Part shown: in pieces, positions 36,103 through 48,660 of the stretch
Position numbering within the stretch: the stretch's first letter is position 1
Layout: each line of letters begins with the position of its first letter
Source: Microstegium vimineum
Taxonomy: Eukaryota > Streptophyta > Magnoliopsida > Poales > Poaceae
DNA: 64,000 bases
NCBI GenBank assembly: GCA_022036555.1
Contig: CM039134.1
Location: 6,572,818 to 6,636,817 of the forward strand
Direction: 5' to 3'
Notes under the pieces: model-generated
Told to the model about the DNA's origin: nothing
Databases searched by the model: none
What the model saw: the letters and a program-made list of their open reading frames with translations, nothing else
Made by a program: the position numbers and the translations under genes

Positions 36103-38492
36103 TTACTGGAAACTTGCGCGCAGCTCGTCTGCAATATGTTGTGAAGAGGCGCCACTTGTGAAGCCCAATTGAAACATAAGTTGCTCTAACCGTTTGAAAT
36201 TTGTGAGGTAAAGATATCCAATCTAACAGAAAACAAGATCAACAATGTGACAACTAGTCTCAACACAAACTGCAGCATAGAATAGAATAATACACAATTT
36301 TAGAGTATTGCACACCAGTGTTTCAAGTGAAGATGCCCGATTATAGACTGCAATTCCTGCACGCTTTCTGGTGCGAGTTTTGCTGCTAACAATATTCCTC
36401 CCCCAACGAAGTATGTCCCTACAAAGATACGATTAATCATGTAAGTCAAAATATGTCTTGAAGACTCGTTATTGAATAGGCTCGAGGCCCTGGACGCTGT
36501 AGAAAGAGTATAGAGATACAGCATTTTCCCAAAAACACAAATGATAACTCCCAAAACCCATGCTAGTATGACAAATGGCAAAATGCTAACATTCTGTATA
36601 ACTGCAGGCATGCATGTTGCAATAAAGAAGAACATTTCTCTATAGAAGTTGTATTGCTGACAGTGTTGCGTAAATTGTATAAGATTAGCATTTATGTTTC
36701 ACCTTTCTTCTTCAGTTAAAAAATCCTCTCCAAGAAGCTTGTTCAACAAAAGGTCCTAGAGCAAAGGAAAAAGCACAGTTATAACAACAAGGTTTCCAAA
36801 CCACATATCATTACACAGAACTTGCTATATGTAGAAAACTGAATTGGAAAACAACAAATGGAATGGATAGCTTTTGGAATTCTGGAAGTCTAAAACCATA
36901 TAGCCACAAGATTGTAGGTAAACAAGATATAGAAAAGAAGATGCATCAATAACCCATGATACAAATGCTTAGCATTAGCAGATCATAGAATTTATTCTGA
37001 CATCAAGTCATATAAATATTATTACTAATATATGTGGAGTTTTGGCCAATAAAAAGCATAGGCAAACCCAGACCTGTGACTCACACTTCACAACATCCAT
37101 CACGCGTTTGTTGTACTCATTGATGCTCAGAGGTGGAAAGAAGAAGTGCCTCCGAGCATAAAGCTGTACATAGAAAGAGAAAGAATCAGATCTTCCTACA
37201 GAAAGCAAGCTTCAACTTGACAACTAGTACACTTCTATATCAGTGTTCACATGGTCTGATTCTCACTTCATATATGCAGTCTCCCAAGTAAGCCAGTGAC
37301 GCCGCACTGTAGAGCGATCGAGGTTTCTTCACCTCTGGCGGAGGTGGCAACCACCATTTCTCAAAGCCCATATATGTGCTCTTCTTTACCACTCCTGTAT
37401 CAACCATATTAACCAAAGATCAAACTTGAAGCTTATGGTGAGGAATAATTGCAAAAGGCTCACACTATCAACAGTTGAACACATTGGATTAGTTAGTTAC
37501 CATCATTGTTTTTTTCATAAGGTGGAGTGATAAATACGATATAAAAGATCTTTCAGTTCTGCAGAGGTGCAAGCTTGGGGGAGTTGATGGAAATGCTATC
37601 AACCATTCAGCAGACTGATGCTAGAGATATGAGGTTTATTGGGGGACTGACCAAACAGGGAAGTACCTACATGTCACTCTATAATCTGATTGGTTCAAGT
37701 GTATGGTAAATACTCACTTGCAGGACATATAGAGTGCTAAATTTTTTATCAAACTGGCCAGTAAATCTGCACTGAATTGGGGCGATGAAAACTCCGACCC
37801 TATTACTTTTAACTACAGACTGCCCAATCGCTAGGAGTTTGTGGATACAGGCCTGTGCTGATTTAAGCTGGTGCTCCCAGCAGTTAGCCAGTTATGGGAT
37901 TATGCCTCCTTTGTTGTTTCAAGCCTGTATAACCATTTCTGCTGTCACGTTATATATAAAAATAAATAAATACTCAAAACACAACCAATTGTATTCTCAC
38001 TCAACAATGGCATAATCTCCCTGACACGATTCATTTCAAACTTTCAGTACCTCAGTAGCCCTGTGCGATAGCATTTACGATTGTGCTCATCGATTTGGTG
38101 CCCTCTCATTACTAGTTACTGCAGCAGCAGGCAACAGAGAGTGCAGAAGCTTCAAGCGGCCAGGCAAAGCACCGAGCACATGGTGAGGACAGGAGACTGT
38201 ACATTGAGTGCAAAAGCTTCACGCCAGGCAAAACACCGAGCACATGGTGAGGACAGGAGACTGTACCTTGGCCCTCGCTAGAGCGCGCGAAGAGGTCGGC
38301 GTGGGTCGGAGGAGGCGGGCGGGCAGGGGTGGTGGTCGCGGGCGGTGTCGGTTTGGCCTTGGCCTTGGAGGGCTTGGGCGTGGCCACGGTGGCGGCGCCC
38401 GGGTTCATGTCCCAGGCGGCGCAGACGCGGAGGGGTGTGCGGGCGCGAGGGTGGTGCGTCGCCATGGTCATGGTCGCCGCCGCGGTGGCCAT
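36103..38492 (-). CDS. Mini-ribonuclease III, organelle-targeted
   Basis: Six exons on the minus strand: 38492-38267, 37394-37267, 37163-37074, 36755-36703, 36418-36316 and 36222-36103, encoding 239 aa with phases closing exactly. Mini-RNase III is the RNase III fold without a dsRNA-binding domain. Plant homologues act in plastid rRNA and intron RNA processing. Seen in the sequence: an N-terminal Ala/Pro/Thr/Lys-rich transit-peptide-like region (1-75); the signature SLAYLGDCIYELYARRHF with catalytic Asp at about residue 114; EDFLTEEERDILRWGRN; RKRAGIAVYNRASSLETL; and IGYLYLTNFKRLEQLMFQLGF at the C-terminus. Alternative starts are ATGs a few codons later (MTMATHH). The donor of exon 1 lies in a 65 bp tandem duplication. 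It is divergent from the RH20-like gene 3.2 kb away. Confidence 0.92.
38141..38272. repeat. Tandem duplication (about 65 bp x 2) over a splice donor
   Basis: Copies at 38141-38207 and 38208-38272 share GAGCACATGGTGAGGACAGG and AGACTGTAC. The second copy contains the true minus-strand donor of exon 1 (CAAG|GTACAG at 38266). The first copy holds a decoy, CAAT|GTACAG at 38202. Using the decoy would lengthen exon 1 by 64 bases and shift the frame. Confidence 0.85.
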
Positions 38493-38619
38493 TCGCTGCT
38501 CGCACCGGCGTCGAGGATACTGGAGTACTGTACTGGATAACACAGCCGTCAAAGGTCTTTTCCCCACTTTTCTCGGTGGCACTCGCGACCCCACCTGCCA
38601 GTAGCGATACACAACTGTG

Positions 38620-39420
38620 TTAGCGTATTTTTGGAAGAGTCAAATACACGAGAGCCCTTTTTTTTTACAACATACTCCTACACGAGAGCCTTGAACTTAG
38701 GCTAGCTTAAGTTAGCGGCAAATATTTTTCTCATTTTTAATATAAGAGAGAAAAAATTATTCCATAGCTTCTACTCCAGAGTTATACTCATAAATCACAT
38801 GAGAGTATCATATAGATCTAATCATAGTATAAGTTAGTACTAAAAACTAGCATTATTAAAAAGATTGACTTAGAGATAATAATTGATTTATCCCATTACA
38901 GATGCTCTTAGATCCCTAAACTTTGAATGCATTTATGAATGGGACTATTGTGTTTATGCCCTTGTTTTAAATTCTAAATATGATTTTACTCTCACTTTCT
39001 TTCATTTTGTATTTTTATCCCTCCTTTTCAAAAAACAAAGGCTTTGTTTACCCCCATTCCTACCACTGTTACCTGCATCCGAAACACTATTGTGTTTATG
39101 CCCTTATTTTGAACCCTAATTATGATTTTACCCTCACTTTCTTAAAATAATGTCTAAATATTGGTTAAAATGATGCGCCTAAATATATATATCAAAAGAA
39201 GGGTAAACTCACAATGCATTAAGATAAGTAGGGGCAATTTCGCATGGAAAACTTATCCTTACTCAGCCCATTTGACATCGTTACCTGATGTTCACGGAGT
39301 AGGGATACACTTAGGCTTCGTTTTTAAAAAACAGGGATAAAATCACAACGATGATAAAAGTAGGAATAAAATCACAACGATGAGAAAAGCATGGGTATAT
39401 TTGAAAGTTAGGAATGATCT
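38620..39420. other. Intergenic AT-rich repeat debris
   Basis: No gene is seen. Repeated short words (TGTGTTTATGCCCTT, ATGATTTTACTCTCACTTTC) occur twice near 38950-39010 and 39092-39140, showing a small local duplication. Confidence 0.45.
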
Positions 39421-39619
39421 ACGATTCAACGGGAAGCAGTGAACATCTACACATGTCACTCATGCAGCAGTGGCACACATAGCCTCCTATAACACAACAA
39501 TAACTTTGCAGGTCTACACACATAATCAAAGCGCAGAGGAAACAACTGCAGATACAAACAACTACCTACCACATACGACAACCCAACAAATACAATCAAT
39601 CAACCAAGGTAATCCAACT

Positions 39620-40150
39620 ACTCAAATAGGCCCTCCATCGATGTAAAACTCCACCCAAGATGCTACCTGTTATATAGATGACTCCCTGGATCGTGATCAA
39701 CCAACTTCAACCATTAGGAAGGCATGTATCAGAATTCTTTTTATCAATTTATAGGTACAACTGACCCAATCAATCCACCTACAAGCACAGGTCTCTAGAG
39801 TACACTCCATACTCATGGCAGAAGTAGCGGCGGCGACTCTAGCGACATCTTGTTGTCAAAGGATGAGATTCAATAACATCCGTCTTCTATCCGATTGCCA
39901 ACAGCTAGTCCAAAATCTCAAAGATCAGAACCATTTCAATACAACAGACTGGAGAATCAAACCTTACACACAGATTTTCAGAAACTTTACGGCTTCCAAT
40001 CAGGTCAATACTCACAAGATCGGCATGACTCCAAATGTCACAGCGGATACTCTAGCTAGACAAGCTTTTCAAGCAGTCTCCTCTGAACAATCCACTGTTC
40101 AATTCTCTTGCTCCTCTGGTAATCATCTCTCTGAGTGTTCTATAATAAAA
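39620..40150 (+). mobile_element. LINE fragment, RNase H-like domain
   Basis: The frame from 39815 reads RLLSDCQQLVQNL, DWRIKPYTQIFRNF and ADTLARQAF. These match the order of motifs in the plant LINE-associated RNase H domain (DC..LV, DWRI, then the terminal LARQAF). Upstream, before an in-frame stop, CYIDDSLDRD and MAEVAAATLA fit the earlier part of the domain. Stops interrupt it, so it is a dead retrotransposon remnant and not a host gene. Confidence 0.65.
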
Positions 40151-40159
40151 GGGAGTTAC

Positions 40160-41345
40160 TGCCGCCCGGACGTCCGGAGCGGTAAAAATATCGGACGTCT
40201 CTAGTATTGTACGTGGGAGGCCGCCCCGCATGCGAAAAGGAGTCACCACAGCCTGGTTTTTGCGCGGCCCACAACGTTGGTCCCACTGATCTACGACGGT
40301 GTCCCAGCAACTATAGTAAGCGGTTGCGTCAGGTGGGTCCTGCAACATTCGATCTACTTTTGTAACATTTAGATAAAACATTTGCAACATTCCCCCGAAA
40401 CAACTGAAACACTCGCAACAAACGTTTGAAACACTCGTAAAACACCAAGAAAAAAACTTCAAAACAAGCGTGTAGCTATTGCAAACATTTGCAAAAATTC
40501 GGATTAAACGCTTACAATATGCATACGAAAAACACTTGCACATATAAATATATATGCAACAAACAGATGGAGAAAACATGTGCAACATCCGTATAAAGCA
40601 TTTGCAACATATCTCTAAAGCATATGAAACGCTCGAAATAGAAGCTTGCAACATGCGTTTTCAGGGCAACATCTACTTGCCGCTTGGATGAAAATGAAGG
40701 CTCATCCAGAGCTCGACGAGGGCGTGGATCTCACTGCTCACTGCTACGGAGAGGCGCGGAGGTCAACACTGTGGAGCTCGTCGGCAGCACAGACTTCAGC
40801 ATGGGTCACGATAGCCGGATGGAGCGTGGACGCAACAGGAAACCTGAGTATCGGCGGGGGCGACGCAGGGGAAGGCGAGATCCATTCCAAGAGCGAGTAG
40901 AGGCGCGCACCTGGGGGCTGGGGCATGCGGTACGAGTGGAGACAGGGTGGGGGAGGGCGGAATTCGTCCCGCAGGTAGCGGCGGCGCATGGGAGGGCGAG
41001 ATCCGTCCCGACCGAGCTGCAGCGCGCATCCAGAGCGTGCGGCGCGAGTGGAGGCAGGGCAAAATCTGTGCCGCAAGTAGCGGCCGCGCGCGGGGGGGGG
41101 GGGGGGGTGGGATCCGTCCGAGCGAGTAGGGGGCGCGCGCAGCCGGAGCGTGCGACGCAAGTGGAGGCAGGGAGGGCGGGATTCGTCCTGCTCCTACCGG
41201 TGAGAGGGGCGCGTAGCAGAGCGAGCGGGCGAGACGAACAAGTGCGGCACGGGTGGGAGCGGTTCCTTTAGCTGGTAATGCGGGCGTGTGCGGCTGTGCG
41301 GTTCCTTCCGGAATTCCGGATGGGCCGAACGTCCTTGAGAAGCAT
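40160..41345. mobile_element. Unclassified grass repeat, GC-rich 3' half
   Basis: It starts about GCCGCCCGGACGTCCGGAGC and ends about GGATGGGCCGAACGTCC. The first part has dispersed TTGCAACAT/AACATTTGC words. The second part is GC-rich with repeated GGCGGCGCATGGGAGGGCG-like blocks and a run of 16 G at 41092-41107. It has the look of a non-autonomous DNA element, but ends and target duplication are not clear. Confidence 0.5.
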
Positions 41346-41627
41346 TTCCGATAATAAAACCAATGTCTCATGTAGATTTTCAGTCCATTTGACTGATTCC
41401 AGCTTCATGCCGCTGAAATAAAATGCTTTCCATAAAAAAAAAATCCCTTAACTCCTTATTTTGGTAAAAAGTAAAACGTTTTCAGGACATCGTTTATGAC
41501 TCGGGCGCTTCGACGCGCCGCTCCTCCGCTCGCCGCCATCGAGTTCACTCGCTTCAATTCGAAGTGCTGATTGCTCCTGTAATCTCCGGAACCGAGACCA
41601 CCGCGCCAAGCACCGAAGTACCAAACC

Positions 41628-41675
41628 AAACCCTACCGGTTGCGGTTTCCCATACACTCCGGCGGCTAAACCCTA
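41628..41675 (+). promoter_or_regulatory. Two telo-boxes (AAACCCTA) before the RH20-like start
   Basis: AAACCCTA occurs at 41628-41635 and 41668-41675, just upstream of the ATG, and again at 41788-41795 in intron 1. In plants this motif is common near the start of translation and ribosome-related genes. Function here is inferred from position only. Confidence 0.55.
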
Positions 41676-41706
41676 GCCGTCCTCCTCGCCGAGGGCTACC
41701 GCCGCC

Positions 41707-44700
41707 ATGAGCCGCTACGACGGCCGCGCTGCGGACGCGAGCTCCTACCGCGACCGCCGCAGGTAATTGAGCCCCACGCCCGGGTCTAAACCCTAAGCCC
41801 TGGCGCGAGCTGATTGACTGTGCTTCCGTCTGTGTTCCATCCAGCGAGGGGGCGTTCGGGGGCGGGTCGAGGGCGTTCGCGGCGCCGAGCAAAGCAGACG
41901 CTTCCGCGGCGGCCTCGGAACTGGATGGGCTTCCGCGCTTCGAGAAGAACTTCTACGTGGAGTCGCCCGCGGTGGCCGGCATGACGGGGGAAGAGGTGGA
42001 GGCGTACCGCCGCCGCCGGGAGATCACCATCGACGGCCGCGACGTGCCCAAGCCGGTGCTTGACTTCCGTGATGTTGGCTTCCCAGGTATGATTATGAGG
42101 CTGCTGTTGTTGTCTGCAACCACACAAGTAAAAAGTTAGGTGAATCAGGAGGTGATAGAGTTTGTCGAATGCTTTATTAGACTTTGACACTAAACCTCTA
42201 AATTCACAGGGCCTCATCTTATCCTACTAGGCTACTACATGAGTTAGATTAGTGTTGATGTAACTAATTTGAATTTCCCGGCTTCTCATAGCAGTCATAG
42301 ACTAAAGTACCTTATACCGATAGAGCATTATGTTCAAGTATGCCCCAAGCCACACCATGCCACATTCACATAAACAGAGTTATATGGATGCATTTCAAGT
42401 TGTGTTATCCTCAGAATTTTTATTTGGACTAAGCCATTGATCATTTTCGCGATTCCATTCAAACAAATTGTATACAATTTATAGGACTTGTAAGGAAAGC
42501 CAGACAGGGCACTGAAGTTTAAACGTATAACCTTTGCATTCCAATGTGCCTGTAGGCCTTTTAATTTCCTGACACCTGAGAATGCCCTTTCCATTCTAAT
42601 CTTATGTCTTGGAGGCAAATGCATTGATTATTGACTTGGTGTATTCAAGTATGTCTTGGCCTACAAGTGTGTCCCTGTGTTAAATTTGATGGCTGTACTT
42701 GTAAGTGGAAGGAGAATGGTATCTTTTTGAGAGAAAAAAATAACAGTAATAACTGTGTTAAGGCATATTCTTGTGGACATACTGAGAGCGGAAGGATTCT
42801 TTGTTTCATTAGATCCTGGAGTTGAGAGCACACATGTCTCAAAGAAGTCTGAGTTAAGTTGAGGAAGCACCCGAATTGTATACTCTAGAAATGGGGAACC
42901 TAGCCTGTACTGAATGGACCATGTGTAGTGTTGTAACTAGCTGGTGTTTAGAGCTTTCCAGTGCTAATTATCTTGTACTAATTGTCCTATCTATATTAGT
43001 TTCTGTACTTAAGATATTATGTGTGTGAATTATCCATGATAGGATCCTTGAAATTGGGCAGTGCTCCTTTTGCATGTAGCAGGCATTGCACTTTTCTGCT
43101 GTATGGGACCTTCATATCTGCATATTAGATTTGGATGCTGACCGTAGCGGTTTCATTTTCCTTTTTCAGAATATGTGTTGCAAGAGATCACAAAAGCTGG
43201 CTTTGTGGAACCTACTCCTATCCAATCACAAGGTTGGCCGATGGCACTGAGGGGCCGGGACCTTATTGGCATTGCAGAGACAGGATCAGGGAAAACTCTT
43301 GCTTACCTTTTACCTGCCATTGTTCATGTGAATGCTCAGCCTATTCTTGGTGAGAACATGTTGCGCCAATGCTTTTCCTTCTCGGTCATCTTTTGGGAAC
43401 TTCATGCCCAAAATTTTGAACACTTTTAACAATTTTGTTGTTGTTGTTGAAGCCCCTGGCGATGGTCCAATCGTCTTGGTGTTAGCTCCTACACGTGAAC
43501 TTGCTGTTCAGATACAGCAAGAAGCAACCAAGTTTGGTGCATCATCAAAGATAAAGTGTACTTGCATATATGGTGGTGTGCCAAAAGGTCCACAAGTTCG
43601 TGATCTTCAAAAAGGTTTCTTCTTCCTCCCTCTGCATGAAGGAAAATCTGTTGGTCCATATCTATATATACAACTACATAAGTTATAATTGTACTGTAGT
43701 CTACTGTTTGGTTGCGGTTTCTTCTGTGTGTGTGTAATACTAATATCACACAATTTCATAGACACATTGACAAGGTATAACTGAGTTTTGGGGGATGGGA
43801 AATTGAAGGAAAATGGCAGCATTGCGCTGATCATATTAATTTTGTGTTATTTTTTTATGCCAGGTGTTGAAATTGTTATAGCCACACCAGGACGACTAAT
43901 TGATATGATAGAATCACATCATACAAACTTGCGAAGGGTCACATATCTTGTTTTAGATGAAGCAGACCGGATGCTAGACATGGGATTTGAACCTCAGATT
44001 AAGAAAATTGTTTCTCAGGTACACTTTTGCTGCTACATGAAATGTTACTGCCTCTGTCCTGAAATTGATGCATTCTAAAATAGTGTTGTGTTAAGTTTGA
44101 CCAAATTTATATTAAATAATACTACTCCCTCCATCCCAAATTATAAGACATTCTAAGAATCTTGGAGAGTCAAAGTATCTCAAGTTTGACCTAACTTATA
44201 TGACAATATAATAACATTTATGATGTCTACTAAGTATCATTAGATTCGTTATCAATTATATTTTCATAGTATGCCTATTTGATACCATAAATATTTATAG
44301 TTTTCTCTACAATTATTGGTCAACCTTAAGATGCTTTGAATCTCCAAGATTCTTGGAATGTCTTATAATTTGGGATGGAAGGAGTAGTATTTATCATACT
44401 AAATAGATATTGTTAGATTTGTCGTAAACCATATTTTTATAGTATACATATTTGAAGTCATATATATGTTGATGCTATTTTCTATAAAGTTAGTCAAACT
44501 GAGGATAGTTTGATTTTGACCAGACCTAGAATTGCATTCTTTTTAGGACGGAGGTAGCGCATTTCATATTTATTCCCACCCGAGTTGAATATACATGTAA
44601 TTCAAAGCCCTGATATATGTTTGTTGTATGTTTCAGTATCTTGCGTTTTTGTCAGTGGATGAATTTAGTGGTTTATGTTGAGATGCCAATTACTTTCATT

Positions 44701-45797
44701 GATCTATGAAAAATAATTTTGATTATTGTTTTACGTGATGCCAAACCTTATCTGTTAGTTCAGATTCGTCCAGATCGCCAAACACTTTACTGGAGTGCTA
44801 CATGGCCAAAGGAGGTTGAACAGCTAGCAAGGAACTTCCTTTTTGACCCATACAAGGTACGTACTATAGCCCACCCACATTTTGCAGTGCATCTTTCCAT
44901 TTCCACTGCATGTCAACACTGCTGAATTTTAATATGATGCAGGTCACTATTGGTTCTGAAGTTTTGAAGGCTAATCATGCCATTGTTCAGCATGTAGAGA
45001 TATTATCTGAGAGTCAGAAGTATAACAAGTAGGATTTCCACAATTTTTTCCCAATTTTATAGACATCATTCAAACAATGTCTTAGTGATACTTTTATGTG
45101 TACAAGGCTGGTTAATCTACTGGAGGATATAATGGATGGTAGCCGAATTTTAATATTTATGGACACCAAGAAGGGATGCGATCAGATTACTAGACAACTT
45201 CGAATGGATGGTTGGCCTGCTTTGTCTATCCATGGTGACAAGAGCCAAGCAGAACGTGATTGGGTCCTTTCTGAATTTAAGTCAGGGAAAAGTCCTATTA
45301 TGACAGCCACTGATGTTGCTGCTCGAGGCTTAGGTATGCACAACTTTCATATGTGATATATTTTATATTTCCTGAAGAAACTGATACATATTTCTTGCCC
45401 TTGAGAAACAGATGTCAAGGATGTGAAGTATGTCATTAACTATGACTTTCCGGGGTCGCTCGAGGATTATGTTCATCGTATTGGTCGAACTGGCAGAGCC
45501 GGTGCAAAAGGAACAGCTTACACCTTTTTCACTGCAGCTAATGCCAGATTTGCCAAGGAACTTATTAATATTCTGGAAGAAGCTGGACAAAAGGTCAGCT
45601 CTGAATTAGCTGCTATGGGTCGTGGTGCACCTCCCCCATCTTCAGGTAAGTTTGCTATTGGATGTTTTAGTTTTTCCCCAAATGAAGGTCTGTTATTCCT
45701 GAAGTGGCATTGATTTCTGAATGAGTTGGATTTTCAATTTTTTGCAGGGTCCCATGATAGATATAGGGGGTATGGGGGTGGCCGATCGTGGAGTTGA
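41707..45797 (+). CDS. RH20: DEAD-box ATP-dependent RNA helicase, RH20/DDX5 type
   Basis: Ten exons: 41707-41762, 41845-42086, 43170-43349, 43453-43614, 43864-44018, 44764-44856, 44943-45028, 45107-45333, 45412-45645 and 45748-45797, encoding 494 aa. All introns are GT-AG and phases close. Motifs are complete: the Q region ending PTPIQ (114-118), motif I AETGSGKT (135-142), PTRELA, TPGR (221-224), DEAD (245-248), SAT (276-278), TDVAARGLD, and motif VI HRIGRTGR (422-429). The N-terminal LPRFEKNFY block and the Gly/Arg-rich end (RYRGYGGGRSWS) are typical of plant p68-like helicases. A nuclear role in RNA remodelling, mRNA decay or rRNA processing is inferred from the family. The helicase core is intact. 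Intron 5 contains nested MITEs. Confidence 0.95.
44047..44557. mobile_element. Outer Stowaway-like MITE in RH20 intron 5
   Basis: It starts CTGCCTCTGTCCTGAAATTG after TA and ends TTTTTAGGACGGAGG followed by TA. The body is AT-rich with the pair AGTTTGACCAAATTTAT and TAGTCAAACTGAGG. It is interrupted by the element at 44125-44384. Confidence 0.7.
44125..44384. mobile_element. Inner Stowaway MITE in RH20 intron 5
   Basis: A 260 bp element, CTCCCTCCATCCCAAATTAT to ATAATTTGGGATGGAAGGAG, with TA at both edges. It is the same family and nearly the same length as 4647-4906. It is inserted into an older MITE. Confidence 0.9.
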
Positions 45798-47559
45798 CAT
45801 TCAAATACTTAGTTGCTGCTAAGATTAATGCTTTACCTTTGTTTGTGGATGGATATGTTGTTTTGGGGCACTGAACATTTTGACTAGTATTCGGTAAAGA
45901 TGGATTCATACTCTTGGATATTGACTTGTCTCGATACTAGAAAATAGAAATGTGGCATGATATGATGCCTTCAATACCATTAGTTTATTTTTAGGCCTAG
46001 TCTTCAGATTGACTTCATTGCTCATAATTAGTTCATATCAGAGGTAAGAATTTGTAGTAAACATCAATTCATCCATGATATAGTGACCACTTTTACTCTT
46101 CCTTTTGGTTGCTAGAACAATGGTGATGAGTTTGACATATTGTGTAGTTTTGCAAAATGGGAAATCTTTGATCCAATCCCCCTCCCTCCTCTTTTCTTTC
46201 TACATCTTGTTTGTCAGATCTCAGTTGGAATTGTTTTTTTCTTCTGGTCAGTAGGATTTTCACTTTTATGGTAGTCAAGCTGGCAGATAATGCACACCTT
46301 GTTAGGATAGTACAGTAACTTCTAGGTTGTCTGGTGTAGCAAGGGTGGTGTGTTATGGCCACATCTTCTATGAAGATATTCTGAAGTTTTTGTTGTTGTC
46401 TCCATGAAATATGTTGTGGTGATGATTCATGAACACGCTTCCTGCCGGACAGCTATACTACAGGTTGTGTCATTTGCTGTCTGCCCAGCATAGGATTCTT
46501 TTGATACGCATCTACTATTATACTATTACTGACTCGATTTCTTCACAAGATATAAGAAATGTCCTTGTCAGCTTTCAGCTGGGACTGGGAACTTCAGAAG
46601 GACAGGGACTCTGTCTCATATCTACCTCTTTTGCTTAGTTATTTATTTCAATGCAGCATAATTCAATGTTCATCCCTGAAATTGCAGCCTGAAATTAATA
46701 GCTCTGTTATAGCATGTGGTAAGCAAGGATCTGGCAAAAGATGGGTTTGTGGTCATATCTGCTGCCCCGTATCTAATACACCTGTCAATTGGAGTTATCT
46801 GCCATGGTAGCCGAAAACTGAATTTTGTTTGTATGAAGGGAGTTGTTCAGTGGCTGGTTGCAGTGTGGTCCGATCCATGGGTTCTTGTTTTAGAAATTTG
46901 CCTGCATGATTGTGTAAAATCTTATCATCAACATCTGTTGTTTTACATCGTTCTTGCTACAGCTGGAAACCCTTTAATCTGTTCCTTAACTGTTTGCCTA
47001 CTTCAAAGAGTTGTTTTTTTAATAGGTGGGATAGAGATCGGTTTATTATTTCTGAAGATGATGTTGTGAAATAACTTAATGTAGTAAGCCCTTAGCTGAG
47101 GCTGTTGCATGTTGTGCACTGTCGATTGTTTGTTGTCTGCCTTCGGCCTTCCCATAATCCCATAGATATATATTCTACTGTGTTTGCGATCTGTTGGTAC
47201 TTTATCTGCTCACGTCGTGCCATGTTTGATGTTTGAGATGTCTCCATCTCCCTGGAGGCTGGAGCCATGCTTTGGACTGCTGCCGGAAATAAGAGCCTAT
47301 TAGCGTTTTCCAAGGAAGGTTTTTTTTTTCTTTCTCATTGCGTGCAGCTTTGGTGCAGAGCAGAGCAAAGGGCGGGCACGCCCACGTGTGTCTGGAGTCT
47401 GGACCATGAGGCCACCCAAGCGTGCGGGCATGCATGCTCTGCCTTATGTCTGTGTTCCCAAAAGCTGGTATGGCTGGTCTCGCTCGCACTGGGGATTGTA
47501 GGAGGAGGAACTGCACAGGTCCGCTGGGCCAGGCAGACACTGCGTACGTATTCGCATTG
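45798..47559. other. RH20 3' flank and intergenic
   Basis: The 3' UTR follows the stop at 45797. Open frames at 46429-47069 and 47092-47625 show no domain. I see no further gene. Confidence 0.5.
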
Positions 47560-47568
47560 GGATATTAT

Positions 47569-48531
47569 GGCATAGTAGCCGTTATGGCCCCTCAATTATC
47601 ATTGAAGGCTCAAATTGACCCATGAACTATCAAAACGGCCACTTTGACCCCTCAACTATCACCGAAGGCTCAAATTGGCCCTTGAACTATCAAAACGGTC
47701 ACTTTGCCTCTTAAACTTATGATTTTCGTCTCAATTTGATCCATTATCCCTGATCGATGGACACGTGGACAGATGGATTGTGAAAAGGTTGAAACTGCCC
47801 CTCATTATTTTCTTTATTTGTTGGCCGCTAACGCTCGTTGTTTGTTTTAAAAAATACCAAAATATGATTTAATGTTAGAAAATTCATAAAAAACTTTATT
47901 TTATCTTAGAAAATCAATGAGCATAGATGGTTGAAGGTACATAGTAGAGAATAATCTCCTAAACAAATATAGTACAAAACATATAACCTGGATGTAAATT
48001 TGAGGAGTTACTTTTCATGAGAAGCTATCCATATGAGACATGATTTTACAAAACACATGAAGTTTACCTGGTTAAGCTAGACTAGAATTTACCTCCATTT
48101 GCATCCACTGGTTCACTTTAACCTAGTTTTGAATTTTATGAGATCATATAAGCTTCAAATATTCTAAGCGAGTAATAAAAAGATATATCATGATTGTAGT
48201 AAAACAAATTTTGGTAAAACAAAACCGGTTTCGAACATTAAATTTTGGTAGAACAATTTTTTATGAATTCTCTAACATTAAATCAGATTTTGGTATTTTT
48301 AAAACAAACAGTAGGGTTGGAAACGCCGTGAACGATCAACAAGTAAAGAAAATAATGAGGGGTGGTTTCGACCTTTTCGCAGTTTATCTGTCCATGTATC
48401 CATTGATCAGGAATAATGGATGCAATTGAGATGAAAATCATAAGTTCAAGGGCCAAAGTGGTCGTTTTGATAGTTCATGGGCCAATTTGAGCCTTCTGTG
48501 ATAGTTAAGAGACCAAAACGACTATTTTGCC
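47569..48531. mobile_element. Mutator-like fold-back element with 9 bp target duplication
   Basis: A 963 bp element between perfect 9 bp direct repeats GGATATTAT (47560-47568 and 48532-48540), the Mutator hallmark. Terminal inverted repeats begin GGCATAGTAGCCGTTATGG and, inverted, GGCAAAATAGTCGTTTTGG. The right arm is about 275 bp (48257-48531) and the left about 332 bp. The left arm is longer because a roughly 57 bp block (CTCAAATTG...CTATCAAAACGG) is tandemly doubled. There is no transposase frame, so it is non-autonomous. Confidence 0.92.
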
Positions 48532-48660
48532 GGATATTATTGTAGCATAGCTGCTGCAGCAGCTGTTGGATCTTGGACCAGCATCATTGCCGTTTTGCCC
48601 TTTGCCAAAAGGGCGTAAACACCAATCATTGTGGTGAGAGGAGAACGATGCAAGAAGGTT

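Noticed and set aside
36300..36635. A 111-codon hydrophobic minus-strand frame
   Set aside because: It is the wrong frame through Mini-RNase III exon 5. Shifting frame gives RWGRNIVSSKTRTRKRAGIA and fits the neighbouring exon phases.
38141..38272. Repeat-spacer pattern resembling a CRISPR unit
   Set aside because: Only two back-to-back copies in a plant exon/intron boundary; it is a simple tandem duplication.
46429..47069. Open frames downstream of the RH20-like gene
   Set aside because: No recognisable protein features or phase-matched splice sites; probably 3' flank.
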